NCBI GenBank assembly: GCA_050942895.1
Contig: JBMNOE010000018.1
Coordinates: 1 to 53,299 of the forward strand
Direction of reading: 5' to 3'
Length of the DNA stretch: 53,299 nucleotides
Source: JBNRMR01 sp050942895
Lineage (GTDB): Bacteria; Bacillota; Clostridia; Christensenellales; UBA1750
Positions 26,186 to 34,850 of the stretch are shown here, piece by piece. The translations under genes were made by a program, and so were the position numbers. Numbering within the stretch: the first letter of the stretch is position 1; the number at the start of each line of letters is the position of its first letter. The notes below the pieces were generated by a model. That model was not told the DNA's origin. It ran no database searches and was given only the letters and a program-made list of their open reading frames with translations.

Positions 26186-28774
26186 ATGGAAACAAACTAC
26201 AATGGCAGATCAGGGCTATCCGATGTCCAGGTCAAAGAACTACAGGAGAGATACGGTAAAAACGAGCTTGTTCCAAAAAAGAATGAAAACTTCCTAAAAA
26301 AGATTTTTCATGTTCTTTCCCAGCCCATTTTTTTGCTGTTGCTGGCAGCCTCCGTCATATATTTCATACTCGGCGAACCCCGAGACGGCCTCGTCATGCT
26401 GGTCTTTGTGTCGGGCGTCATAGGCATCGAGGCCGCACAGGAGTGGAAAACGGACAGAACATTAAGCGCTCTTGGGAATCTTTCTGCGCCCCAGGTTAAA
26501 GTCCTGCGAAACGGCAGAGAGACAGTTATTTTAAGCAGCGAACTTGTGCCGGGTGATATCATGTTTATCCATGAAGGCGTGAAAATCCCCGCTGACGGGC
26601 TTTTGCTGCAGTGCAATGACCTTTGCGTGGACGAATCCAGCCTGACGGGCGAATCTGCCCCCGTCTGGAAGAAATCCGAGAGTGAAGCCCTGCGCTCCGG
26701 AGGCCACCCACCAGAAAGCCGCTGCTATGCCGGCACCCTGGTCACCCAGGGCTATGCCGCCGTCCTCGTGGAAAAAACCGGGCCCCTTACGGAATATGGC
26801 AAGATCGGCGCTTCTGTCGCTAATGCCGCCGACGAAAAAACGCCCCTTCAAAAACAGACCGATAGTCTGGTAAGAGTCTGCTTTGTTATCGCAGTAGCCC
26901 TGTTTTTGGCTGTCGGCCTTGTGACATGGCTGAATCTTTCAGCCCTTGGCCCCAAGCAGCGGTTTACCCAGAGCCTTCTTTCGGGCATCACCCTTGCGAT
27001 GGCCTTGATACCGGAGGAATTTCCCGTGATATTGACGGTGTTTTTATCGATGGGCGCATGGCGGCTGGCAAAAAAGAAGACCCTTGTGCGGAGGCTGTCC
27101 AGCGTGGAAACCCTGGGCGCTGTCTCGGTGCTCTGCGTGGATAAGACCGGAACCATCACCAAAAACCAGATGATGGTGGATGAAACTTGGGCGGCAGACG
27201 GGGATGAGCAAAACTTTACCGAAGTGATGGGCCTGGCCTGCGAGACCGAAGCTTACGATCCCATGGAAAAGGCGATGCTCAAATATTGCGAGGAAAACAG
27301 CGTTTTTAAAAGCCATCTTTTTGCGGGGGAGCTGCTGGGCGAATATCCATTTACAAGCGAGCTGAAGATGATGGGGCATGTCTGGCATCACGACGGCGAG
27401 ATCATAATCGCAGTAAAGGGCTCTCCAGAACAGGTTCTGAGCCTGTGTGATCTGAGCGAGAGCGAGCGCCTATCCGTTGATTCCCGCATATTTGCCATGG
27501 CGAAAAGAGGGCTTCGGGTGATCGCCGTAGCATCGGCAAAGCTTGATTGTAGGTCTGAAATTCCGGATGAAGTCACCGGCTGCAATCTAAGGCTCTGCGG
27601 CCTTGCAGGCCTTGTGGATCCGCCCCGCGAATCCGTTGCAAGGGATATCGCCCTGTGCAGGCGTGCGGGGATACGCACCGTGATGATCACAGGCGACAAC
27701 GGAGTGACCGCTGCGGCCATTGCCAAAAAGATAGGCATGCCCGGCGGCGGCGATGTCATAACGGGCGATATGCTGGAGAACATCAGCGATCATGAGCTTC
27801 GCGAAAAGGTTAAGAACGCAAACATTTTTTCCCGCGTGACCCCGGAGCACAAGATGCGTATCGTGAAGGCATTCAAAGAAAACGGCCATGTGGTGGCCAT
27901 GACCGGCGACGGCGTCAACGATGCGCCTGCGCTTAAATATGCTGATATCGGCATTGCCATGGGAAAGAGGGGCAGCGAAGTCTCCCGGGAGGCGGCGGAC
28001 TTGATTTTGCTGGACGACAACTTCACCACCATCGTGGACACAGTGAAGGACGGCCGAAGAATTTATGACAATATCCGCAAGGCTGTGGGCTATGTCGTGG
28101 CGATACACATCCCCATTGCTGCAGCTTCGCTGCTAGCGCCATTGCTTGGCATCGCCCCGGGAAGCCTTCTGCTGCTGCCGCTGCATGTTGTGCTGCTGGA
28201 GCTTATCGTCGACCCCACCTGCTCAGTGGTTCTTGAAAGGCAGCCGGCAGAGACAGATATCATGGAGCGCAAACCCCGCGATCCCAACGAAAAAATGCTG
28301 ACTCTTCGGCTACTTGTAAAAAGCGTCCTGCAAGGTGCGGCAGTTTTTGCGGCTTCCTTCGGGCTTTACTATGGCTCACTTTTGCGCTCCCCCGGCGATG
28401 TTCAGACCGCTCGCTCTATGGGCCTTGCTGTCATAATGCTGGCAAACCTGTTCTTAGTGCTGGTCAACAGCTCCGACCACGACGGCGTTATCACCTGCAT
28501 TAAAAGCCTCATTTGCGACAGGGTGATGCAGGCAGTAATAATAGTAACCTTAGCAGGCCTTGCCGCCATTTTATATACGCCTTTGTCCGGCTTTTTGAAG
28601 CTTGCTCCCCTTTCTTTGAATCAGATGGCGATGGTTTTTGCCGCAGCGGCCGCCTCAGTTTTATGGTATGAGATAGTGAAGCTGGCTTGGCTATTAAGCG
28701 CAAAGCGGAGCAAAAAAAGAGCAGGGCATCACAGCGCCCCGTCACAGAGTTCAGGCTCACCAGGACAGGGCTAA
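26186..28774 (+). CDS. P2-type cation-transporting ATPase, probably metal efflux
   Basis: The protein has 862 residues and the complete layout of a Ca-ATPase-like P-type pump. TGES (154-157) lies in the actuator domain, PEEFP (276-280) in helix 4, DKTGTITKN has the phosphorylated D319, and MTGDGVNDAPAL forms the hinge. A C-terminal block of helices contains ELIVDPTCSVV. Calcium pumps usually carry PEGLP or PEGIP in helix 4, so PEEFP marks a different subgroup. There is no CPx motif or N-terminal metal domain, unlike copper/zinc pumps. The NiCo riboswitch immediately upstream implies export of cobalt or nickel, but specificity is inferred. AAGGAGAG precedes the ATG, and the gene is a single unit with its own terminator. 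Confidence 0.92.
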   Translation: METNYNGRSGLSDVQVKELQERYGKNELVPKKNENFLKKIFHVLSQPIFLLLLAASVIYFILGEPRDGLVMLVFVSGVIGIEAAQEWKTDRTLSALGNLSAPQVKVLRNGRETVILSSELVPGDIMFIHEGVKIPADGLLLQCNDLCVDESSLTGESAPVWKKSESEALRSGGHPPESRCYAGTLVTQGYAAVLVEKTGPLTEYGKIGASVANAADEKTPLQKQTDSLVRVCFVIAVALFLAVGLVTWLNLSALGPKQRFTQSLLSGITLAMALIPEEFPVILTVFLSMGAWRLAKKKTLVRRLSSVETLGAVSVLCVDKTGTITKNQMMVDETWAADGDEQNFTEVMGLACETEAYDPMEKAMLKYCEENSVFKSHLFAGELLGEYPFTSELKMMGHVWHHDGEIIIAVKGSPEQVLSLCDLSESERLSVDSRIFAMAKRGLRVIAVASAKLDCRSEIPDEVTGCNLRLCGLAGLVDPPRESVARDIALCRRAGIRTVMITGDNGVTAAAIAKKIGMPGGGDVITGDMLENISDHELREKVKNANIFSRVTPEHKMRIVKAFKENGHVVAMTGDGVNDAPALKYADIGIAMGKRGSEVSREAADLILLDDNFTTIVDTVKDGRRIYDNIRKAVGYVVAIHIPIAAASLLAPLLGIAPGSLLLLPLHVVLLELIVDPTCSVVLERQPAETDIMERKPRDPNEKMLTLRLLVKSVLQGAAVFAASFGLYYGSLLRSPGDVQTARSMGLAVIMLANLFLVLVNSSDHDGVITCIKSLICDRVMQAVIIVTLAGLAAILYTPLSGFLKLAPLSLNQMAMVFAAAAASVLWYEIVKLAWLLSAKRSKKRAGHHSAPSQSSGSPGQG

Positions 28775-28817
28775 GGCTCCTTGGATAAGGGCGTAGAGCA
28801 AATGGTGAAAAACAAGA

Positions 28818-28845
28818 AAGCCCGCTTTTTACAGCGAGCTTTTTA
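28818..28845 (+). terminator. Terminator of the cation ATPase gene
   Basis: AAGCCCGCT (28818-28826) pairs with AGCGAGCTT (28833-28841) with one mismatch and runs into TTTTTAT, 44 bases after the stop codon. Confidence 0.75.
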
Positions 28846-28895
28846 TATGCCTTGAAATGCCTTGCCAGCGGCCGCTTTTCGGCCTATCTCCTCTT

Positions 28896-30740
28896 TTACT
28901 TATCAGAAGCCTGGCTTTCAAAGAAGAATTCGCGGCAGCACCGGTTGTTATACTGGTTTTTCTCCGGCGGGAAACAGTTGCCCACATTCATAAGGGCCAT
29001 GAAATCATGCCAGCCTGAAACCGCCGTCCATGTAGACTTGCAGCCCGTTCCCGAAACATCATAGACGGGGGCGTTGGCGGCAAAGTCAAGCGCTTCCCCG
29101 GGCTGCATCACGGGAACGGTGGCATATATCCTGCCTATGCGCAGGTCCCCGTCCAGCAGGATGTCTATTGTAACGGTGGTGTTGGGCAGTGTCGGTGCGC
29201 TGCCGACATTTTTCACACTAACCCTAAAGCATATCTCCTCGCCAGCCCTTGCCGGCCCGTCAAAGAATATCTCCTCCGCCGAAAGGTCGAACATGGGCTG
29301 TTCATAGAATTGCTTTGAAGGTGCGTCCGAAGGCTTCGGCAGGCCCGTCAGCATCTGCTCATCCGGCTCGATCAAATAGGTGGCCACAGACCGAGGCGGA
29401 ATGCTGCACCCAAGGGCCTTGCCGCCGCAGCGCAGCACAAAGCTCTGCCCGGCGTTTGTCTGGTTGACTATGACCGCAGCAATCTGGCCACCCTCCTCCT
29501 GGAAGGCAGTGGCTGTCACCCATCTCTGGTGGCCGTAGGTGCAGTCGATCCTCCTCATTCCCCGTTTTAAGAACTTTGAAAACTGTGCAAAAAGGCCGTA
29601 TGCGCCCGAAGTTCCCCACTGGTCGGCGTTGATGGGATCATTGTATATCATGCTGATGACATCTGTGCCCAGCCTTGATTTGTTATACTGAAAAGCTGTG
29701 CCTATCAACTGATGAGGGCCGCCGAAGCTGTCCTCAAAGAATGACCAGAGTATGTAGCATCTTGCGCCGTGGCGAAGCTGGCGGAGCATCTCGTCCATTC
29801 CGGCGGGATCGTGAATGGTCTTTTCAGTGCTGTAAAGGGGCATTTCCGGGTATTTCTTCTCATACTTGCTCATGACGGCGGGGTCGCCCCGGTAGGGATG
29901 GAAGGCGACGCCGTCGATGACCGCCCGGGCCTCGTCGTCGGCCAGCAGAGGATCAACAAAGGTTTCCACCATATCGAAGTTATGGTCATAGGCCCATATC
30001 CTCGTGTTTATTTCATGCTCTTTGAACTCCTTCGCCAGGGCGATGAGTACATCCCTTTGCAGCCGCCAGGTGAAGCGGGTGCAAGGGGTGCCGCGGTTGT
30101 TGTTGGGGAAATCGCTGGACTTGGGCTCGTTCTGTATGGTCACAGCGTAAAGGTCGATGCCCTGCTGCGCAAAAGCCTGCACCGCCATCCGCAGATATCT
30201 GGCGTATACATCGGTGCATTCCGGCAAAAAGATGCCGCCGATAAGGCTGTCGTTGTTCTTCATCCAGCCGGGAAGGCCCCAGACGGAGGCCAGCAGCTCC
30301 ACATGGGGGTATTTCGCTTTCACCCGTCTTAGCAGCTCAAAAAAGCCTCTGTCGATATCCCTTTGAACAGAAAAGTGCCGAAGCTCCCAGTCCTTTTCCC
30401 CTTCGGGCATGTCATCGTATGAGTAAAAGTCGAAGTTGCGCTCCCAGTCGGTGGAGCCGAAGGGCACCCGCATGAAACTCCAGCCTGCGCCCTCCTGCGG
30501 ATCGAACAGAGTCTTCAGCACCTCCTCCTGCTGCAAAGGGCTCATCCTCAGCAGGTTATAGACGTCCGTATCGGTCCAGTTGCCGCCAAAGCCCAAAATG
30601 GGCTGTCCTTTTTCTGTGGGATCGATGACGATGCTATTGTCATCCGGCATGTTTTTTGCGGGAGTAAAATCCGCCTCGCCCATCGGTGCAAGCACATGGG
30701 TTTTGTCCATAGTTGAAAGAAAATGCTTTGCCCTACTCAT
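28896..30740 (-). CDS. GH30-family glycosidase with C-terminal Ig-like (CARDB-like) domain
   Basis: The protein has 614 residues. The catalytic barrel has the GH30 hallmarks: GFGGNWTDTD near residue 50, acid/base E205 in TIQNEP, and nucleophile E306 in LYSTEKT, plus the GGPHQLIG segment. A small beta domain follows, and from about residue 490 a CARDB-like domain (GEEICFRVSVKNVGSAPT). GH30 includes beta-glucosidases, beta-1,6-glucanases, xylanases and fucosidases, so the substrate is open. No signal peptide is present, so it acts inside the cell. AAGGAGGAAGG precedes the ATG. It is the last gene of the importer D operon, separated from the binding-protein gene by hairpins that may lower its expression. 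Confidence 0.87.
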   Translation of the reverse strand: MSRAKHFLSTMDKTHVLAPMGEADFTPAKNMPDDNSIVIDPTEKGQPILGFGGNWTDTDVYNLLRMSPLQQEEVLKTLFDPQEGAGWSFMRVPFGSTDWERNFDFYSYDDMPEGEKDWELRHFSVQRDIDRGFFELLRRVKAKYPHVELLASVWGLPGWMKNNDSLIGGIFLPECTDVYARYLRMAVQAFAQQGIDLYAVTIQNEPKSSDFPNNNRGTPCTRFTWRLQRDVLIALAKEFKEHEINTRIWAYDHNFDMVETFVDPLLADDEARAVIDGVAFHPYRGDPAVMSKYEKKYPEMPLYSTEKTIHDPAGMDEMLRQLRHGARCYILWSFFEDSFGGPHQLIGTAFQYNKSRLGTDVISMIYNDPINADQWGTSGAYGLFAQFSKFLKRGMRRIDCTYGHQRWVTATAFQEEGGQIAAVIVNQTNAGQSFVLRCGGKALGCSIPPRSVATYLIEPDEQMLTGLPKPSDAPSKQFYEQPMFDLSAEEIFFDGPARAGEEICFRVSVKNVGSAPTLPNTTVTIDILLDGDLRIGRIYATVPVMQPGEALDFAANAPVYDVSGTGCKSTWTAVSGWHDFMALMNVGNCFPPEKNQYNNRCCREFFFESQASDK

Positions 30741-30761
30741 ATCCCTTCCTCCTTGCCTTTT

Positions 30762-30795
30762 AAAAATGCGGCGGCGCAGACATTTCCGCGCCGCC
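30762..30795 (-). terminator. Internal terminator/attenuator between importer D and GH30 genes
   Basis: On the minus strand GGCGGCGC (30788-30795) pairs perfectly with GCGCCGCC (30770-30777) and is followed by GCATTTTTA. It lies just upstream of the GH30 ribosome site, so it could stop most transcripts after the binding-protein gene. Confidence 0.7.
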
Positions 30796-30806
30796 TTTTT
30801 GCGTCT

Positions 30807-30845
30807 GCGCAGCGCTTCGAGATCAAAGCCCCTCCCGCGCTGCGC
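30807..30845 (-). other. Second hairpin after the importer D binding-protein gene
   Basis: GCGCAGCGC (30807-30815) pairs perfectly with GCGCTGCGC (30837-30845) around a 21-base loop. Without a T-tract it is more likely to protect the 3' end of the importer message. Confidence 0.55.
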
Positions 30846-30879
30846 CTTTGTTTTAATATCCGTTTATTTGGATCAGAGC

Positions 30880-32535
30880 TTACTTACCTGCCCAGGTGTC
30901 ATAGGCATCCTGATAGATCTGCTGGAACTCCTCGGCGCCGATGCCCTTTATCTCAGCGATAAAGGCGTCATAGTCCTTCTCGATTGACTTTTCTCCGGTG
31001 ATGAACTGGCCGGTCCATATCTCGATGACGGTGGTCAGGTCAGCCTTCAGCGTGGCGGCCTTGTCGGTCACTTCCGCCTTCAGGTGTACATCGGGATAGG
31101 GCAGCACCCAGTAGGGGTAAAGCTGCTTTTCAACCTGCACGTTGATCCAGTCATTCAAGGGGTATATGACCTGGGGCATTGTGCCGCCGCCGATACCGGG
31201 GGTGGTGGAGCCGGAGTTGGCTGTGAGAGTCTGCGCGCGCTTCACCTCGAAGCTGTCATAGCCTTCGAACTCAAGCACCAGATATTTGCGATCCTTGGCT
31301 GCCTGCTCGGTCTGCTCGCCGTTTTCATCCACATAGTAGAAGTCAACGCCGGCCTCGCCGCGCATGTTGTATATGCCGCCTTCATTTTCTTTCCACTCAT
31401 ACACCCAGTCCATCATGCGAAGGACGACTTCGGGGTATTCGCAGACCTTCGTGATGGCCAGCGTTCCTCTGGAAAGGCCGGATGTCTGGGGCCAAACAGG
31501 GGTGTCGCCTGCATTTGCAACCACGGGCTTAAGGGCGATATAGTCCTCGTTCTGCTCGGCGGGTATTGTCAGGAATGCGCCCGGGCGCTCGAAGAAGCCC
31601 AGAACCTGGTCGCCTTCAGCCTGGCCCTTGGCCTTCAGCTGGTTTTCGTCCTGCTCGAAGATTTCCGGATCAATCAGGCCGTCTGCCCATGCGTTTGACC
31701 AGAATGTGATCATTTCCTTCCATTCGGGGGTGAGGGGCGCGAAGTAAACATTGCCATCCTCATTGCCCATCAGCTGGTCGGTTTCGATTGCCCTGCCCCA
31801 CCAAGCGATGGTGCGGTAGAACTTGGCGATGCCCTTGCCCCAGCTCACGGGGATCTCGTCCGCCTGGCCGTTGCCGTTGGGGTCGTCATTCTTGAAAGCT
31901 GTGAACAGGGCGTACAGCTCGTCCACCGTCTCCGGCTCGCTCATGTTCAGGTTTTCAATCCAGACATTGTTGATCCAGTACTTGGTGGTAAGGTCACGCA
32001 TCATGTCGTTTATCCAGGGCAGCGAATATACATGGCCGCCGGGGGTGGTCATGCTGTTGAGGATATGGGGGCTTTCTTCAAGCCTCGCCCAGAGATTGGG
32101 CATATGCTCCTCAAGCATGTCCTCGATGGCGATCAGCATGGACTGATCATCGCCGTAGTTGACCTCCTGTGCGGTGGTCAGCTTACCGGCGTAGATGAAG
32201 TCCGGCAGATCGCTGCTGGCAAAGCGCACGCTTATGGTGGTGTCCCAGCTCTCGTTCATGACGGTTTCGATGTCCAGAGTTACACCTGAAACCTCCTGAA
32301 GCTTTTTGAAGAACTTAAGATCCTGCCATTCACCCTGGCTGGTTCCTCTTCTTCCCAGCATCTTAAGGGTTATGTCCTGTCCGTCCTTCACAACGGGGAA
32401 AGCTGACTCGGTGTTAAGCACCGATGTCTTTGCCGTGCCTGCCTGTCCCGAAGTGCCGCCGGTGCATCCTGCCAGCAGGCCTACCAGCATAAACAATGCC
32501 AAGGCCATCGCAGCAATTCTTCTGTTTCTGTTCAT
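30880..32535 (-). CDS. Importer D substrate-binding lipoprotein
   Basis: The protein has 551 residues. The signal peptide ends in the lipobox LLAGC with lipidated Cys24, then a Gly/Thr/Ser linker and an LplA-type binding domain. AAAGGAGG precedes the ATG. A DxNxNG-type loop (NDDPNGNGQADEIP) may hold calcium. It follows permease 2 by 57 bases. Its operon also holds central-metabolism and glycosidase genes, so the ligand is probably a plant cell-wall oligosaccharide. Confidence 0.92.
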   Translation of the reverse strand: MNRNRRIAAMALALFMLVGLLAGCTGGTSGQAGTAKTSVLNTESAFPVVKDGQDITLKMLGRRGTSQGEWQDLKFFKKLQEVSGVTLDIETVMNESWDTTISVRFASSDLPDFIYAGKLTTAQEVNYGDDQSMLIAIEDMLEEHMPNLWARLEESPHILNSMTTPGGHVYSLPWINDMMRDLTTKYWINNVWIENLNMSEPETVDELYALFTAFKNDDPNGNGQADEIPVSWGKGIAKFYRTIAWWGRAIETDQLMGNEDGNVYFAPLTPEWKEMITFWSNAWADGLIDPEIFEQDENQLKAKGQAEGDQVLGFFERPGAFLTIPAEQNEDYIALKPVVANAGDTPVWPQTSGLSRGTLAITKVCEYPEVVLRMMDWVYEWKENEGGIYNMRGEAGVDFYYVDENGEQTEQAAKDRKYLVLEFEGYDSFEVKRAQTLTANSGSTTPGIGGGTMPQVIYPLNDWINVQVEKQLYPYWVLPYPDVHLKAEVTDKAATLKADLTTVIEIWTGQFITGEKSIEKDYDAFIAEIKGIGAEEFQQIYQDAYDTWAGK

Positions 32536-32592
32536 GGTTTTCCTCCTTTATTCCTTGTGATTATCACATATATTCCGCGGGGCGGAAGATGT

Positions 32593-33483
32593 TTATCCTT
32601 TTAAAGAACCTATCATGACGCCCTTGACAAAATGCTTCTGTATGAAGGGGTATATGATCAGCATCGGCACGCTGGCCACCACAATCAGCGCATACTTGAT
32701 TATCTCCGCCGTCTCCATAAGCTGCGCCTGCTCCACCAGGTCCTCTGTCATGGCGGAGGACTGCTGCGCGGAGATCAGTATCTCCCTGAGAAAGAGCTGC
32801 AAGGGGTATTTGGTGCGGGTTTTAATGTAGAGCATGGCATTGAAGTAATCGCTCCAGTAACCCACGGCATAAAAAAGGGCCAGCACTGCGATTATGGACT
32901 TTGACAGCGGCAGCGCAATTGAAAGAAAGAAGCGGGTGTTTCCGCAGCCGTCTATCTGGGCCGACTCCAGCAGATCCCTTGGGAGGCCGGAGACGAAGAA
33001 AGTCCTTGCTATTATCACATTGCTCATGCTGACTGCCCCGGGCAAAATGAGCGCCCAAAGGGAGTCCAAAAGGCCAAGGTTCATCACTATAAGGTATGTG
33101 GGGATTATGCCCCCGCCAAAGAACATGGTAAAAACGAACAGCCCCGTGATTATTCCCCTGCCGGGAAGATCGCTTCTTGAAAGGGCGTAGGCGGCGGTGA
33201 CTGTCATCGTCACGCTGACTATAGTGCCGATAACCATGTAGAAAAACGAGTTGCGATAGCCGATCCAGACCATCTTCTCGTTAAACACGCGGGTGTATGC
33301 CTCCAACGTAGGATCTACAGGCCAAAGACGAACTGTTCCGTTATATACGGCATTGGGCGAACTGAAGGATGCGCTTACCACAAACACCAATACGTATATG
33401 TATGTGGCCACCAGCAGCGTTAAAATAGTCACGTTCACTATGTCGAATGCTATATCAAACTTGGTTTTTCCTTTTACTGCCAT
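32593..33483 (-). CDS. Importer D permease 2 (LplC-type CUT1 sugar ABC permease)
   Basis: The protein has 296 residues and six membrane helices. The coupling loop is LLESAQIDGCGNTRFFLSIALPLSKS, and the family end YPFIQKHFVKGVMIGSLKG is present. GGGAGGG precedes the ATG, 14 bases after the stop of permease 1. Confidence 0.92.
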   Translation of the reverse strand: MAVKGKTKFDIAFDIVNVTILTLLVATYIYVLVFVVSASFSSPNAVYNGTVRLWPVDPTLEAYTRVFNEKMVWIGYRNSFFYMVIGTIVSVTMTVTAAYALSRSDLPGRGIITGLFVFTMFFGGGIIPTYLIVMNLGLLDSLWALILPGAVSMSNVIIARTFFVSGLPRDLLESAQIDGCGNTRFFLSIALPLSKSIIAVLALFYAVGYWSDYFNAMLYIKTRTKYPLQLFLREILISAQQSSAMTEDLVEQAQLMETAEIIKYALIVVASVPMLIIYPFIQKHFVKGVMIGSLKG

Positions 33484-33497
33484 CTTTCATCCCTCCC

Positions 33498-34457
33498 TTA
33501 CCACAGACTGGTTTCGCTGAACCTTCTTGCGAAGAAATTGACCAGCATTATCATTATGAAGTTTACAACCGAGTTGAACAGCCCCACCGCCGAAGCGAAG
33601 CTGAAGTTTGCCTGCTCAAGCCCCACCTTGTAGACATACGTGGAAATGACCTCCGATGTGGGAAGGTTCAAGGAGGTCTGCATCAGGTAGACCTTTTGGA
33701 AGCCAACGCCCATTATGCTGCCCGAGCGCAATATCAAAAGTATGGTGACCGTAGGCAATATGCCGGGGATGTCGATGTTCCAGATGCGCTGAATTTTGTT
33801 GGCGCCATCGATCAGCGCGGCCTCATGAAGCTCAGGGTTTATGCTCGAAAGGGCTGCGATGTATATGATGGCGGAAAAGCCCATCTCCTGCCATATTCCT
33901 GATGCGACATATACGCTCCTAAAATATTTGGCGTCCCTCATAAAGGGGATTCTTCCTATGCCCACGGCCTCCAGCAGGCTGTTTACTATGCCGTTGCTGG
34001 TTGAAAGCAGGCAGTAAAGAAGGCTGGCCATAACAACGGTGGTGATAAAATGCGGCGCATATGAAACCGTCTGCACAAACTTTTTAAACCGCAGGTTTTC
34101 CACCTGGTTCAGCATCAGCGCCAATATTATTGGTGGGAAAAAGCCGAACGCCAAGGAGTAAAGGCTTAAGGTTATCGTGTTCCTGAGGACCATGCGGAAC
34201 ATTGGCGTCCTGAAAAGCCGCTGGAAGTGGTAAAACAGCGGGCTGCTCCAGGGGCTGTCCCAGATGCCTTTAGACTCTTTGAAGTCCTTAAAAGCAATCT
34301 GCACGCCGTACATGGGGCCATAGTGGAATATCAAAAAATACAGTATGGTTGGCAGCAGGAACAGGTAAAGATCATAGTTGCGCCTGGCGTTGCGCCAAAG
34401 AACTCTGCGTCTTTCCCGCTTTAAATCCTGCGGGGAATGTATTGGCTGAACTGTCAA
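33498..34457 (-). CDS. Importer D permease 1 (LplB-type CUT1 sugar ABC permease)
   Basis: The protein has 319 residues and six membrane helices. Family features are FHYGPMYGVQIAFKDFKES near the N-terminus and the coupling loop ELHEAALIDGANKIQRIWNIDIPG. The start is a TTG at 34457, supported by AAGGAGG seven bases upstream; no ATG has a comparable site. It starts 26 bases after the cupin gene. Confidence 0.9.
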   Translation of the reverse strand: MTVQPIHSPQDLKRERRRVLWRNARRNYDLYLFLLPTILYFLIFHYGPMYGVQIAFKDFKESKGIWDSPWSSPLFYHFQRLFRTPMFRMVLRNTITLSLYSLAFGFFPPIILALMLNQVENLRFKKFVQTVSYAPHFITTVVMASLLYCLLSTSNGIVNSLLEAVGIGRIPFMRDAKYFRSVYVASGIWQEMGFSAIIYIAALSSINPELHEAALIDGANKIQRIWNIDIPGILPTVTILLILRSGSIMGVGFQKVYLMQTSLNLPTSEVISTYVYKVGLEQANFSFASAVGLFNSVVNFIMIMLVNFFARRFSETSLW

Positions 34458-34483
34458 GATTCGCCCTCCTTTTCGCAGTCGCT

Positions 34484-34849
34484 TTAGTTTTCTTCTTCGA
34501 CGATATACTCAGGCCGCATAGGCGCAAAAAACTCCACAAACTCGGCGTCCTCAAGGGCCTCGGTGCTGTGATATTCCATCGCGTCCCAGACATAGCCGCC
34601 GCCGGGGCCGATCTCGCCTTCTTCGTATATATTTCGGTTTTCGTCCGCAAGCTGATATTTTATCCTGCCCTTTAGCACATAGCCGTTTTGGACGGCGGCA
34701 TGGTTGTGCAGCTCAATCTTTGAGCCCTTTTTCACGGTGAAATGGCAGAGCATGGTTTCTTCATTATATGAAAGATTCGTCTTTACAAGGCCGGGGCGCA
34801 GTTCAAATCTTTTACGCTGTGCCAGGTCTGTGATTTTGTTGCCGCTCAT
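34484..34849 (-). CDS. Cupin-domain protein, KdgF-like
   Basis: The protein has 121 residues and a single cupin barrel. Motif 1 reads HNHAAVQNGYVLKG: two histidines, with glutamine where most cupins have glutamate. Motif 2 supplies a third histidine in YVWDAMEYHS, and the end EFFAPMRPEY resembles the FTPxREDF tail of KdgF. KdgF opens unsaturated uronates released by pectin and alginate lyases to 5-keto-4-deoxyuronate. That role would match the oligogalacturonate lyase in this window, but many small cupins have other jobs. It lies between transaldolase and importer D in one operon, its ATG one base after the transaldolase stop. Confidence 0.8.
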   Translation of the reverse strand: MSGNKITDLAQRKRFELRPGLVKTNLSYNEETMLCHFTVKKGSKIELHNHAAVQNGYVLKGRIKYQLADENRNIYEEGEIGPGGGYVWDAMEYHSTEALEDAEFVEFFAPMRPEYIVEEEN

Positions 34850-34850
34850 A

